The notes beneath the pieces are model-generated. The model saw only the letters and a program-made list of their open reading frames with translations. It was not told the DNA's origin and searched no databases. This document shows, one piece after another, positions 7,418 through 15,718 of a stretch of 64,000 nt of DNA. Origin of the DNA: Fidelibacterota bacterium (GTDB lineage Bacteria > Pseudomonadota > Alphaproteobacteria > Rhodospirillales > Rhodospirillaceae). Each line of letters starts with the position of its first letter. Positions within the stretch are counted from its first letter, which is position 1. Both the position numbers and the translations under genes were made by a program. The DNA lies in NCBI GenBank assembly GCA_947476065.1, contig CANJPG010000004.1:20671-84670 (forward strand), written 5' to 3'.

Positions 7418-9841
7418 GTGTTTAGCAGCTTTCGACATTTTCAAGCGCGTCTGATCCTGTTTTTTGGGATGCTGTTTGTTGTCGTCGGCGCAGTCACGTT
7501 CTTGCTCGTCCAGAATGCGATCCAGCGTAATATTTTCGAACAGGCCCGCGTCCAGCTCAGCGCCACCAACGATATCTTCAATCGCCGCCTGGCCGAGACG
7601 GCTGACGCATTGGCCGGCGGATCGACGCTGCTGGCGTCGGATTTCGCCTTCCGCCAAGCCGTGGCCACGGACGACAAGGCGACCATTCTGTCGGCGCTGC
7701 ATAATCTCGAAGGGCGTATCAACGCCGACCGTGTGCTGCTGATTTCCTTGGAATCCTCCGTGCTCGCGGACACCGCCGATCCCGAACACGCAGCACCCGG
7801 CGCGGAAAAGCCATTCCGCTTCACCGATATGATCGAGACCGCCGAAGACAAAGGCCGCGCCACCGCCACCACTGTGTTGGACGGTAAAATCTACGAACTG
7901 GTGATCGTGCCGGTGCTGGCGCCGGTTCCAATTGCCTGGATCGTCGTCGGGCTTGAAAGCGGCAACGAATTAGTCTCCGAGCTGCAGCGCGTGACCACGG
8001 TACCCGTCGAAATCACGTTTGCCTATCAAGACGACAATGGCAACTGGAACGCGCCGGCGTCGACCTTGCCGCCACACTTGAAGGACGTGCTGCTGCCGGA
8101 GTTTAAAAATCTTCCCCAGTTCGCGGCCGGCCCCAGGGCAATCCCCATGGAAGGCAGCGATTATGTGACGCTCGTCAAGGAACTGGTGGGCCCTAAGGAC
8201 ACCTCCCAGGTCCATATCGCCCTGCAATATTCGCTGGATGTGGCGCTGCAGCCCTACCGGCCGCTCTTTCTGCTGCTGATCAGCTTGGCGGGTGCTGCAC
8301 TGATTGTTTCGCTGGCAGGCGCCGTTTTCATCGCGCGCAGCGTCACCAAGCCGATCCGCAACCTCGATGCAGCGGCCCGGCGTATTCAGGCCGGGCGCTA
8401 CGGCGAAAAAATCCCGGTGGTGCAGCACGACGAGATTGGACGGCTGTCGGACACCTTCAACCAGATGATGACCGGTATCGCCGAGCGCGAGGACCGCATC
8501 GCCTTCCAGGCCCGCCATGATTCACTCTCCGGTTTGCCCAACCGCATGTCCTTTGAGGGTCATGTCGCTGATCTCATAATTGCCCACCAGGAAGCGCGCC
8601 AGGTCTTCAGTGTGATCCTCCTGCAGATCGGCCGCTTCTCGGAGTTGATCAATACCCTGGGCCACGACACCGGCGACCAACTGATTCGCAAGATCGGCAA
8701 GACGCTGCGCCAGATCGTGCCGCAGCCCAACGCCGTGGCCCGCCATGCCAGCAACATCTTTGCCTTGGCGCTCGACACCAACGACAGCGTTGCAGTCAGC
8801 CTGGTGATCGAGCGGGTCATGGGTGTTTTCGATAAAGCCGTCAGCGTCGCTGGCTTCAACATCGACGTCACGGCGACCATCGGCGAAGCGCGCTTTCCGG
8901 AACACGGCGCAACCGCCCGCACGCTGATGCAACACGCCGATACCGCGATTTATGAAGCCAAGCAGCAGGGCCGCTCCTACGCCGTCTACGATCCGCAGCT
9001 TGACCCGCACCGTCCGGAACGCCTGTCGATGATGGGTGAACTGCGCGAGGGGCTGGATAAGGGCCAGTTCACCTTCTACTTCCAGCCGAAAGTCGATCTG
9101 TCCACCGAAACCGTCACCACCGTGGAGGCGCTAATCCGGTGGATGCACCCCGAGCGCGGCTTCATGCCGCCCGATCAGTTCATTCCCCTGGCCGAACAAA
9201 CCGGCAATATCCGCAAGCTTACGGCCTGGGCCCTCGCGCCCGCGGTCAAACAATCGCGCCAATGGGCCGACAAGGGCATCAACGTCAAGATCGCCGTCAA
9301 CCTATCGGCCCATGATCTTGGAAATCGCCATCTGCCGGCCGAGATTTCCAATCTGTTGACCGCCTACGACGTAAGCCCGGGGCGCATCATCCTGGAGATC
9401 ACCGAAAGCGCGATCATGGAAAACCCGGTCCAGGCGCAGGAGGTCTTGAAAACCCTGAGCGGCATGGGGCTTACCCTGTCGATCGATGACTATGGCATCG
9501 GGCATTCGTCGCTGGCCTATCTCAAGAGCCTGCCGGTCCAGGAAATCAAAATCGACAAATCCTTCGTGCTGAAGCTTTCGGACAGCCGTGGCGATCAGAT
9601 ACTGGTTAAATCGACCATCGAGCTCGGCCATAACCTGGGCCTGCGTGTCACCGCCGAGGGCGTCGAAGACCGCGCATCGCTCGATATCCTGCAAAATCTG
9701 ACCTGCGATACGGGCCAGGGCTATTTCATTAGCCGGCCGCTATCAGCCGAGGACTTTGAGATCTTTTTCACAACGTCGCGCTGGTCGCCGCACTTTGGCG
9801 GCCGGGGTATTACCGGAGTTGTCGCCGCTACTGGGGGATAA
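7418..9841 (+). CDS. Cache-HAMP-GGDEF(degenerate)-EAL cyclic-di-GMP phosphodiesterase
   Basis: An inner-membrane protein of about 807 residues. TM1 is near residues 12-32 (ILFFGMLFVVVGAVTFLLV), then a Cache-like periplasmic sensor of about 230 residues, TM2 (LFLLLISLAGAALIVSLAGAV), HAMP, GGDEF and EAL. The GGDEF signature is lost (VARHASNIFAL in its place), so cyclase activity is unlikely. The EAL domain is complete: VEALIRW, KIAVNLS, LEITES, SIDDYGIGHSSL, IKIDKSF and VTAEGVED supply the metal and general-base residues, so c-di-GMP hydrolysis is expected. GTG 7418 has GAGG at 7405-7408; TTG 7388, overlapping the upstream stop, is an alternative. It sits between the cupredoxin-like protein and a barrel, which suggests a copper- or redox-linked envelope signal. 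Confidence 0.92.
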   Translation: MFSSFRHFQARLILFFGMLFVVVGAVTFLLVQNAIQRNIFEQARVQLSATNDIFNRRLAETADALAGGSTLLASDFAFRQAVATDDKATILSALHNLEGRINADRVLLISLESSVLADTADPEHAAPGAEKPFRFTDMIETAEDKGRATATTVLDGKIYELVIVPVLAPVPIAWIVVGLESGNELVSELQRVTTVPVEITFAYQDDNGNWNAPASTLPPHLKDVLLPEFKNLPQFAAGPRAIPMEGSDYVTLVKELVGPKDTSQVHIALQYSLDVALQPYRPLFLLLISLAGAALIVSLAGAVFIARSVTKPIRNLDAAARRIQAGRYGEKIPVVQHDEIGRLSDTFNQMMTGIAEREDRIAFQARHDSLSGLPNRMSFEGHVADLIIAHQEARQVFSVILLQIGRFSELINTLGHDTGDQLIRKIGKTLRQIVPQPNAVARHASNIFALALDTNDSVAVSLVIERVMGVFDKAVSVAGFNIDVTATIGEARFPEHGATARTLMQHADTAIYEAKQQGRSYAVYDPQLDPHRPERLSMMGELREGLDKGQFTFYFQPKVDLSTETVTTVEALIRWMHPERGFMPPDQFIPLAEQTGNIRKLTAWALAPAVKQSRQWADKGINVKIAVNLSAHDLGNRHLPAEISNLLTAYDVSPGRIILEITESAIMENPVQAQEVLKTLSGMGLTLSIDDYGIGHSSLAYLKSLPVQEIKIDKSFVLKLSDSRGDQILVKSTIELGHNLGLRVTAEGVEDRASLDILQNLTCDTGQGYFISRPLSAEDFEIFFTTSRWSPHFGGRGITGVVAATGG

Positions 9842-9886
9842 CCATGGACGTGAGTACCATGGGCGGGCGGCGATGAGCGTGCCGTC

Positions 9887-11167
9887 ATGAGTCGCCACCT
9901 TGCCGCTAAGACGATCTTGTTGCCCATCGCGCTGATGGCGCAGATGACGGCTGCCCGGGCCCTGGACGACGTCCTGTCCGCCGGGTCCTTCAGCCTCGAC
10001 GTCAGCGGCTACGGCGAGGGCCGCGTCATCATGACCAGCACCACGCAGAGTTGGGAAAACGCCGGCCTGGGAAAGGTCCGCTACGGAGGCGGCGCCAGCG
10101 GCGGCCGCGACGTTCTGGCCCGCGCCGAGGGCGCTGTGGTGCTGCAGCCCAAGTTCGGCTTCGACTGGACGGGCACCGTTGTGCTTACCGCCGCCGCCGA
10201 ACAGCGCCAGACCGTCGACATCACCGAGGCGTTTTTACAATACAAGCCGGCGCCCGCGGGGGAAGTCGGCTTCCGCGCCAAAGCCGGCGCCTTCTTCCCG
10301 CCCATTTCCGCCGAGAACAGCGGCTTGGCCTGGACCAGCCCCTACACGGTCACGTCATCGGCCATAAACAGCTGGGTCGGCGAGGAGCTAAAGACTATCG
10401 GCGGCGAAGCCACCATCTTCCGCCGCACCGAGGACCTGGAACTCGACCTGACCGGCGCGGTCTACATGGCCAACGATCCTGCCGGCACGCTGCTGGCCTG
10501 GCGCGGCTGGTCGTTCAATGATCGCGAAACGGGTCTACTGGATCGCCTACAACTGGCGCCCATCCGCATCATTAGGCCGACCGGCAAGCTGGCAACGCAG
10601 GCGTCGACCGAGAAACCCTTCCATGAGGTCGACCAACGCGCCGGATTTTACGCCGCGCTGAGCGCCGAGCACGCCGACTTCGGCAAACTTTCGGTGCTCT
10701 GGTACGACAACCGCGCCAACGACCACGGCTTTGAGAAGGGCCAATGGGCTTGGCGGACAAAATTCCTCAGCGTCAGTTACAAAAACCAGCTTGCGAACGA
10801 TATCGACGTGATCGCGCAATTCATGCAGGGCACAACGACGGTCATCACCATCCCCAAGCCGGTGGGGCCCATCGTTTATACGGCCTACTGGTCGGCCTTC
10901 GGGCTCGTCAGCAAGGATTGGGACCGCAACCGCATCAGCCTCAGGGCCGAGTATTTCAAGACCACCGATCGGGACATCTTCCCCGACAATAACAACGAGC
11001 ACGGCATGGCGCTGACGGCGGCTTACGTCTTCCGGCCCTCGCCGCATCAGCGGCTGACGTTCGAGCTGCTTTACGTTAATAGTTTGAGGCCGGAACGCAC
11101 CTTCATGGCTCTGCCGGCGCGCGCCCAAGAAACGCAAAGCCAGATCAGCTATCGCTTTCTCTTTTAG
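9887..11167 (+). CDS. Outer-membrane beta-barrel (porin-like) protein
   Basis: A protein of 426 residues with a signal peptide (LLPIALMAQMTAARALDD, cleavage near residue 25), followed by alternating amphipathic beta strands rich in Tyr, Trp and Phe, and ending in the aromatic C-terminus SYRFLF typical of BAM substrates. There is no TonB box or plug domain. It starts 45 bp after the EAL gene and completes a three-gene unit with the cupredoxin-like protein. Substrate is unknown. The resemblance is to phosphate-selective or alginate-type porins at the level of fold only. Confidence 0.75.
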   Translation: MSRHLAAKTILLPIALMAQMTAARALDDVLSAGSFSLDVSGYGEGRVIMTSTTQSWENAGLGKVRYGGGASGGRDVLARAEGAVVLQPKFGFDWTGTVVLTAAAEQRQTVDITEAFLQYKPAPAGEVGFRAKAGAFFPPISAENSGLAWTSPYTVTSSAINSWVGEELKTIGGEATIFRRTEDLELDLTGAVYMANDPAGTLLAWRGWSFNDRETGLLDRLQLAPIRIIRPTGKLATQASTEKPFHEVDQRAGFYAALSAEHADFGKLSVLWYDNRANDHGFEKGQWAWRTKFLSVSYKNQLANDIDVIAQFMQGTTTVITIPKPVGPIVYTAYWSAFGLVSKDWDRNRISLRAEYFKTTDRDIFPDNNNEHGMALTAAYVFRPSPHQRLTFELLYVNSLRPERTFMALPARAQETQSQISYRFLF

Positions 11168-11197
11168 ATCCCCTTTGGTTAGCCCTGCACGGTCAGC

Positions 11198-12262
11198 ATG
11201 AGCGCATCGTCCCACAATTCCGGCGTCGTCACCCTGGCTGCCGCCCTCGGCATTGTCGCCTTGACGATTTATCTTCTGGTCGTGGGCGAATCCATTCTGA
11301 TGCCTTTGGTCCTCGCGACCTTTATCGCCTACCTGATAGCGGCCCTCGGACACCGTATCGAGCGCATCAAGATTGGCAAGCGGCGCCCGCCCCCTTGGCT
11401 CGGCCTGGCGGCCGCCATTATCATCCTGCTGATGGTCATTGCCGTGGCAGTGCAGATTGCCGCCGGCAACATCCAGGCGGTGGTTGCCGCCGCACCCGAC
11501 TATCAAGAGCGCCTACAAGCCCTATTTACCGAGGGCATGGCGTATATCGCCAAGGTCCTGAAGCTGAAACGCACCCCGACGTTCGCAACCCTGGCGCAGG
11601 AAATCAATGTCAGCTCCCTCGTCGGACGGGCCGCCGCCGGGTTTCAGTCGATCGCCGCCAATACTTTCCAGGTCTTTGCCTACGTCGCCTTCCTGCTGCT
11701 CGAAATACGCATGTTCGACCGCAAGATAAGCCTGATTTTCACCGGGCCTGGCCGGGAACGGGCCGTGCGCTCGACGCTGGGCGCCATGGGCCGCAAGATT
11801 GAAACCTACGTCCTGATCAAGACCGGCATCAGCCTGACGAATAGTATCCTGAGCTACATCATCCTGCGGCTGTTCGGCGTCGACTTTGCTGGTTTCTGGG
11901 CGCTCCTGGTCTTTGTGCTGAACTTCATCCCATACATCGGCTCGCCTTTGGCCATGACCTTCCCGACAGTGATCGCACTGCTACAGTTCGGATCCTGGGT
12001 ATCGGCGGCGCTGGTCTTGGGTTGTCTGGTCGGCGTGCAAGCCTTTGTGGAAAACGTTATCGAGCCGCAGGTGACGGGCAAAACCCTTAACCTCAGTCCC
12101 GTGGTCATGATCCTCTCGCTATCGACGTGGGGGGCAATCTGGGGGATCACCGGCATGATCCTCAGCGTACCGCTGATGGTGATCACGATGATCGTGCTCG
12201 CGCAGTTCCCCAAGACACGCCCCATCGCCATCGTGATGTCGGCCAACGGTGAAATCGGCTGA
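11198..12262 (+). CDS. AI-2E family transporter (TqsA/PerM type)
   Basis: An inner-membrane protein of 354 residues with about eight hydrophobic segments, in the layout of the AI-2E/UPF0118 family: two N-terminal helices (VVTLAAALGIVALTIYLLVVGESILMPL), a soluble loop (DYQERLQALFTEGMAYIAKVL), and the conserved FVLNFIPYIGSPLAM and VENVIEPQVTGKTLNLSPVVMILSL blocks. Members export autoinducer-2 or other solutes, or act as Na+/H+ antiporters; the substrate cannot be assigned. It starts 30 bp after the barrel gene and may be transcribed with it. Confidence 0.93.
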   Translation: MSASSHNSGVVTLAAALGIVALTIYLLVVGESILMPLVLATFIAYLIAALGHRIERIKIGKRRPPPWLGLAAAIIILLMVIAVAVQIAAGNIQAVVAAAPDYQERLQALFTEGMAYIAKVLKLKRTPTFATLAQEINVSSLVGRAAAGFQSIAANTFQVFAYVAFLLLEIRMFDRKISLIFTGPGRERAVRSTLGAMGRKIETYVLIKTGISLTNSILSYIILRLFGVDFAGFWALLVFVLNFIPYIGSPLAMTFPTVIALLQFGSWVSAALVLGCLVGVQAFVENVIEPQVTGKTLNLSPVVMILSLSTWGAIWGITGMILSVPLMVITMIVLAQFPKTRPIAIVMSANGEIG

Positions 12263-12950
12263 CGCAACGCGACTCCGAGTCGAGATTTTCACGCATCACC
12301 CCCTCTTTTAGCCGGCAGCGCCCGCCCCCTGACGCCGGACGCGCACCCCTCGTGCTTTTTTTTTCGGTGAAGCCGCCGCCGCGGCGTGAAGGCCGCCCGT
12401 CCCCGTCATCGGCCGCCATCGCCGCCGGCATTGCACGCCGCCGGCATCATCAGCCGACGACAATTTCCGCACGCGCGCGGCCGTTCGCGGCTGCCGTTGA
12501 CGTAAAAAAACGGCGCAGTGGATGCAGACTGACGCTAGCCTGCCGCGCCGCATGGCCGCCGATTCAAAAATTCGTGCGCGGAAAATAAAAATAAGCGGCA
12601 AGGCGCGGAATTATTGAACTTCCGCGCGAACGCACCTCGCTGCGCGGCAATCTCATTTTATCGCATGCCGGCGCCCGCGCGTGCGTGCGAGATGCGCATC
12701 ACCCCGTGTGTGGCGCGCACGCGGCGGCGCGTTGAGATGTCTCGTGCGGCGCATGCGTGCGTGCGCGTCGCGCCGTGATCGGACGCGAGGCCTGTAGTTA
12801 TTTTTTGGTAAATTTTCTGCGCGGCGGCGGCGCATTCGTGCCGAGCGGGAGTCGACTTCAAAGAGAAATCAAGAAAAAAATTCGGCGCCGTTACAAAATC
12901 ACTTGTGAATTTTCGTCAAGTGCGTTTATCTCATCAGCGTTTGGATGTTT
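12263..12950. other. Gene-poor 690-bp region with alternating purine-pyrimidine GC tracts
   Basis: No convincing protein gene. Frames on both strands are Arg/Ala-rich with no start signal. The stretch 12660-12785 is unusually rich in CG, TG and CA steps (repeated GCGTGCG, GCGCGCAC and GTGTGTGG-like units), the sort of sequence able to adopt Z-form DNA. After about 12790 the composition shifts to AT-rich. A small stem (CACTTG at 12900-12905 with CAAGTG at 12917-12922) precedes the terminator at 12955, so a short structured transcript may come from the right end of this region. Confidence 0.4.
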
Positions 12951-12954
12951 CACA

Positions 12955-12977
12955 CCGAACGTGGTGTTCGGTTTTTT
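12955..12977 (+). terminator. Intrinsic terminator upstream of the Lys-rich peptide gene
   Basis: Stem CCGAAC (12955-12960) with GTTCGG (12966-12971), loop GTGGT, then six T (12972-12977). One more A-T pair extends the stem. It ends 54 bp before the start codon at 13032 and has no gene for about 690 bp upstream, so it either ends a small RNA or works as a leader attenuator. Confidence 0.7.
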
Positions 12978-13031
12978 ATGTTTCGAAGCATCCGGACTTA
13001 ACCCAACTCCACTTGAACAGGGGATTTGAAC

Positions 13032-13103
13032 ATGGCTGCCAAGAAAAAAGCGAAGAAGAAAGTTGCCAAGAAGAAAGCCAAAAAGAAGGCAAAGAAGAAG
13101 TAG
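13032..13103 (+). CDS. 23-residue Lys/Ala-rich histone H1-like peptide
   Basis: ATG 13032 with a good AGGGG at 13019-13023 (8-bp spacing) opens 23 codons, ending TAG 13101-13103. The product is Met-Ala-Ala followed by AKKK-type repeats, with one Val, and no other amino acids (15 Lys of 23). This resembles the AKKKA repeats in C-terminal tails of bacterial histone H1-like/Hc1-type proteins, here with nothing else attached. Expected to bind nucleic acid. It uses both AAA and AAG codons and is framed by two terminators (12955-12977 and 13237-13265), so it appears to be its own transcription unit. Being so short and low in complexity, it could be overlooked or spurious, but the ribosome site and isolated unit favour a real gene. 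Confidence 0.6.
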   Translation: MAAKKKAKKKVAKKKAKKKAKKK

Positions 13104-13236
13104 TCTAACTACTACTTTTTTTAGTAGGGACAGCACACAAGAACGGTTACGAAGTCGGCGCGAACGGAAGGCCTAGCCTTTAAGGGCACCGCCCTGAACA
13201 GTTTGCACCGGATCGATATCCGATTGTGATGGGAAG

Positions 13237-13265
13237 CCCGCCGAGCCAACGCTCGGCGGGTTTTT
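13237..13265 (+). terminator. Strong intrinsic terminator
   Basis: A 10-bp perfect stem CCCGCCGAGC (13237-13246) / GCTCGGCGGG (13251-13260) with loop CAAC, then five T. It ends the transcript carrying the Lys-rich peptide; the 130 bp between contain no further gene that I can support. Confidence 0.88.
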
Positions 13266-13300
13266 CATTGTCCGCAGATAGGCCGATAAACAGCGGCTTT

Positions 13301-14491
13301 CTACGACCCCAATGCCGCGCGCGCCGCCGGTTGGGCCTTGCCGAGATTGATGGCAGCCCCCGCGCCCTGAAGCGCAGATTCGATGGCGGCCAGACAGGTC
13401 AGAACGTGGGTCGGCGAAGCGCTTTGCCCCATCAGACCGATGCGCCAGACTTTGCCGGCCCAGGCGCCAAGACCCGCGCCGATTTCTAGGTTATACAGCG
13501 ACAGCAATTGACGCCGGATCGCCGCTTCATCCACGCTGGCCGGGATTTCGACGACATTCAGCTGCGGCAGGCGCACCGCCGCGTCCACCTTCATGGAAAG
13601 TCCCATGGCTTCGAAGCCCGCGACCAAGGCCGCGTGCATTGCGGCATGACGCTTCACCGAAGCCTCGACCCCCTCTTCCCGGAGCATGACCAGCGCTTCG
13701 TGCAGTCCATAAAGCGCGTTAACCGGCGCCGTGTGGTGATAGGTCCGGCTGCCGCCGCCCTTGTCGCCCCAATAGGCCGTTACCAGCGAGAGATCCAGGA
13801 ACCAGCTTTGCACCTTGGTCTTGCGATTTTTGAGGGCTTCGACGGCGCGGGGGCCGAAGGTCACCGGCGATAGGCCGGGTGGACAGGACAGGCACTTCTG
13901 CGTTCCGGAATACACCGCATCGGCCCCCCAGGCATCGACCTCCACCGGGATTCCGGCCAGCCCCGTTACGGTATCGACGATGGACAGCACGCCAGCCGCC
14001 TGCGCAAGCCGGCAGATGGCGCCGGCATCCGACGCCACGCCGGTCGATGTCTCGGCATGAACAAAAGCCACGGCCTTGACGCCGGGATTGGCCTTGAGTG
14101 CCGCCTGGACCTTTACCGGATCAACCGGCTCGCCCCATGGATCCTCGACGACAATGGCTTTGGCGCCGCAGCGCTCGACGTTTTCCTTCATACGGCCGCC
14201 GAAGACGCCGTTGATGCAGACGATGACGCTATCGCCCGGCTCGATGAGGTTAACAAAGCAGGCCTCCATACCCGCGGAACCGGGCGCCGAGATGGCAATG
14301 GTAAGATCATTCTCGGTCCGGAAGGCGTATCGCAGCAGCGCCTTGATATCGTCCATCAGGGCGACGAAGGCGGGGTCCAGGTGACCGATGGTCGGGCGCG
14401 CCAGTGCGGCCAGCACCCGGGGATGGACGTCCGAGGGACCGGGGCCCATCAGGATACGGCGCGGCAAGTCGGGCAGTGCTTCATTGCGCAT
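13301..14491 (-). CDS. Class V aminotransferase (alanine/serine-glyoxylate type)
   Basis: A PLP enzyme of 396 residues, full length for the AGXT/PucG-like group. RRILMGPGPSDVHPRVL at the N-terminus and GHLDPAF, SAPGSAGMEACFVNL, VHAETSTGV, VDTVTGLAGIPVEVDAWGAD and SGTQKCLSCPPG (PLP Lys) are all present. Such enzymes transfer an amino group from Ala or Ser (or ureidoglycine) to glyoxylate; the exact donor is not visible. Its start lies 26 bp after the alpha/beta hydrolase stop on the same strand, so the two probably form an operon. Confidence 0.92.
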   Translation of the reverse strand: MRNEALPDLPRRILMGPGPSDVHPRVLAALARPTIGHLDPAFVALMDDIKALLRYAFRTENDLTIAISAPGSAGMEACFVNLIEPGDSVIVCINGVFGGRMKENVERCGAKAIVVEDPWGEPVDPVKVQAALKANPGVKAVAFVHAETSTGVASDAGAICRLAQAAGVLSIVDTVTGLAGIPVEVDAWGADAVYSGTQKCLSCPPGLSPVTFGPRAVEALKNRKTKVQSWFLDLSLVTAYWGDKGGGSRTYHHTAPVNALYGLHEALVMLREEGVEASVKRHAAMHAALVAGFEAMGLSMKVDAAVRLPQLNVVEIPASVDEAAIRRQLLSLYNLEIGAGLGAWAGKVWRIGLMGQSASPTHVLTCLAAIESALQGAGAAINLGKAQPAARAALGS

Positions 14492-14517
14492 GGAATATTT
14501 TCCGCTGGGACAGGGCG

Positions 14518-15471
14518 TCAGATGACGCCGGTGATCTTGAGTTTGGTCAGGAAGGCCGCGGCCCCGAGGCTGCGGCTGAGAACCGTCAGCGGTCCGAGGC
14601 GGGACGGAAGGCCGGCGAGGAAGCTGTCAATGGCCTGAGCCGCTTCGGGCTCGTCGAGGTAAGGTGTATGGCCATGCTGGGGCACGACCGCCTGCTGCAG
14701 ATGCGGCACCTCGCGTTTCATGCGCGCGAACACCTCGGCGCTCAGAAGATCCGAGGTGCCGCCACGGATGGCCAGCACCGGGATGCGTTTCAAGCGTAGG
14801 AAAAAAGGCCAGAGATCGACGGACGCCGAGCTTCCGACAAAGGGTTTGGATATATTGAGGTCGTAGTCAACGCGGAACGAGCCGTCGTCTGCCTGGATGA
14901 AACGCCGGCGCGCCATTTTCAGCCAGTCGGCCTGCTGGTAGCCGGGATAGATCGTGCCGTCGAGGAACTGGACGGCGGCGGCGGCATCATCCCAGCTGTT
15001 GATCGGCTTGGATTTGCCGAGGTAGGTGGCGATACGGGCCAGCCCCGCCGGATCGAGTTCGGGCCCGATGTCGTTCAAAATCACGCCAAGCAGGTGCTGG
15101 GGCATTACCCCGCCCAAGATCATCGAAATAATCCCACCGAGCGAGGTCCCGATGAGGACGACCTGCGCCAGGCCGGCGGACTTAATGAGTGCTGCCATAT
15201 CGCGCATGTAAACCGCCGGCACATAGGTCGCGGGATCCTTGGCGTATTCGGACAGGCCCCTGCCCCGCAACTCGGCGCACAGCACGCGGTATTTCTGGGC
15301 CAGATGCGGCGCCAGCTCTTCGAAATCCCGGGCGTTGCGGGTCAAACCCGGAATGCAAAGCACGGTAAAGGGGGCATCCGGCGGACCCGGATAGTCGCGG
15401 TAGTGGAGCTTCAATCCGTCCGGCGACGTATAAAAGCGCGAAGTAAATGGCGCGGCGGTCGCGGCGGTCAT
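14518..15471 (-). CDS. Alpha/beta hydrolase
   Basis: A soluble hydrolase of about 317 residues from the ATG at 15471 (GGGGA 8-12 bp upstream); an in-frame ATG at 15513 would add 14 residues. Features: LHYRDYPGPPDAPFTVLCIPGLTRNARDF with the oxyanion-hole region, the LRGRGLSEYA motif, nucleophile Ser in IGTSLGG, an acid around LAIRGGTSDLLS and the catalytic His in PQHGHTPYLDEPEA. Cap-domain residues suggest an esterase/haloalkane-dehalogenase-like relative, but the substrate is unknown. Upstream gene of the aminotransferase pair. Confidence 0.88.
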   Translation of the reverse strand: MTAATAAPFTSRFYTSPDGLKLHYRDYPGPPDAPFTVLCIPGLTRNARDFEELAPHLAQKYRVLCAELRGRGLSEYAKDPATYVPAVYMRDMAALIKSAGLAQVVLIGTSLGGIISMILGGVMPQHLLGVILNDIGPELDPAGLARIATYLGKSKPINSWDDAAAAVQFLDGTIYPGYQQADWLKMARRRFIQADDGSFRVDYDLNISKPFVGSSASVDLWPFFLRLKRIPVLAIRGGTSDLLSAEVFARMKREVPHLQQAVVPQHGHTPYLDEPEAAQAIDSFLAGLPSRLGPLTVLSRSLGAAAFLTKLKITGVI

Positions 15472-15718
15472 GGGAGTGTCCCCGGGGCGGTTGGCGGCGG
15501 GGATTTTCGGCATCTTTCACGGGGCGATCAAGCCATGTTTGGCGGCCTCGCAAAGGGAGGAATTGGAGACTAGACTGCTAGGCCACGGTACAAAACAGAG
15601 GAACATTTTCTCTGCCGACCCCCGTCCAGCGCCGGACCGCCCATATGCGGCTTTCTGGCGACCCGGCGGTCGGTTTCAATGGCCTTCATAACCGCAATTA
15701 ACGGCACTAATCATCTCC

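Noticed and set aside
7418..9841. Active diguanylate cyclase
   Set aside because: The GGDEF signature is missing (VARHASNIF), so only the EAL half is counted as active.
12352..12588. Arg-rich plus-strand frame of 78 codons in the gap after the AI-2E gene
   Set aside because: No ribosome site, low-complexity Arg/Ala composition as expected of random high-GC frames.
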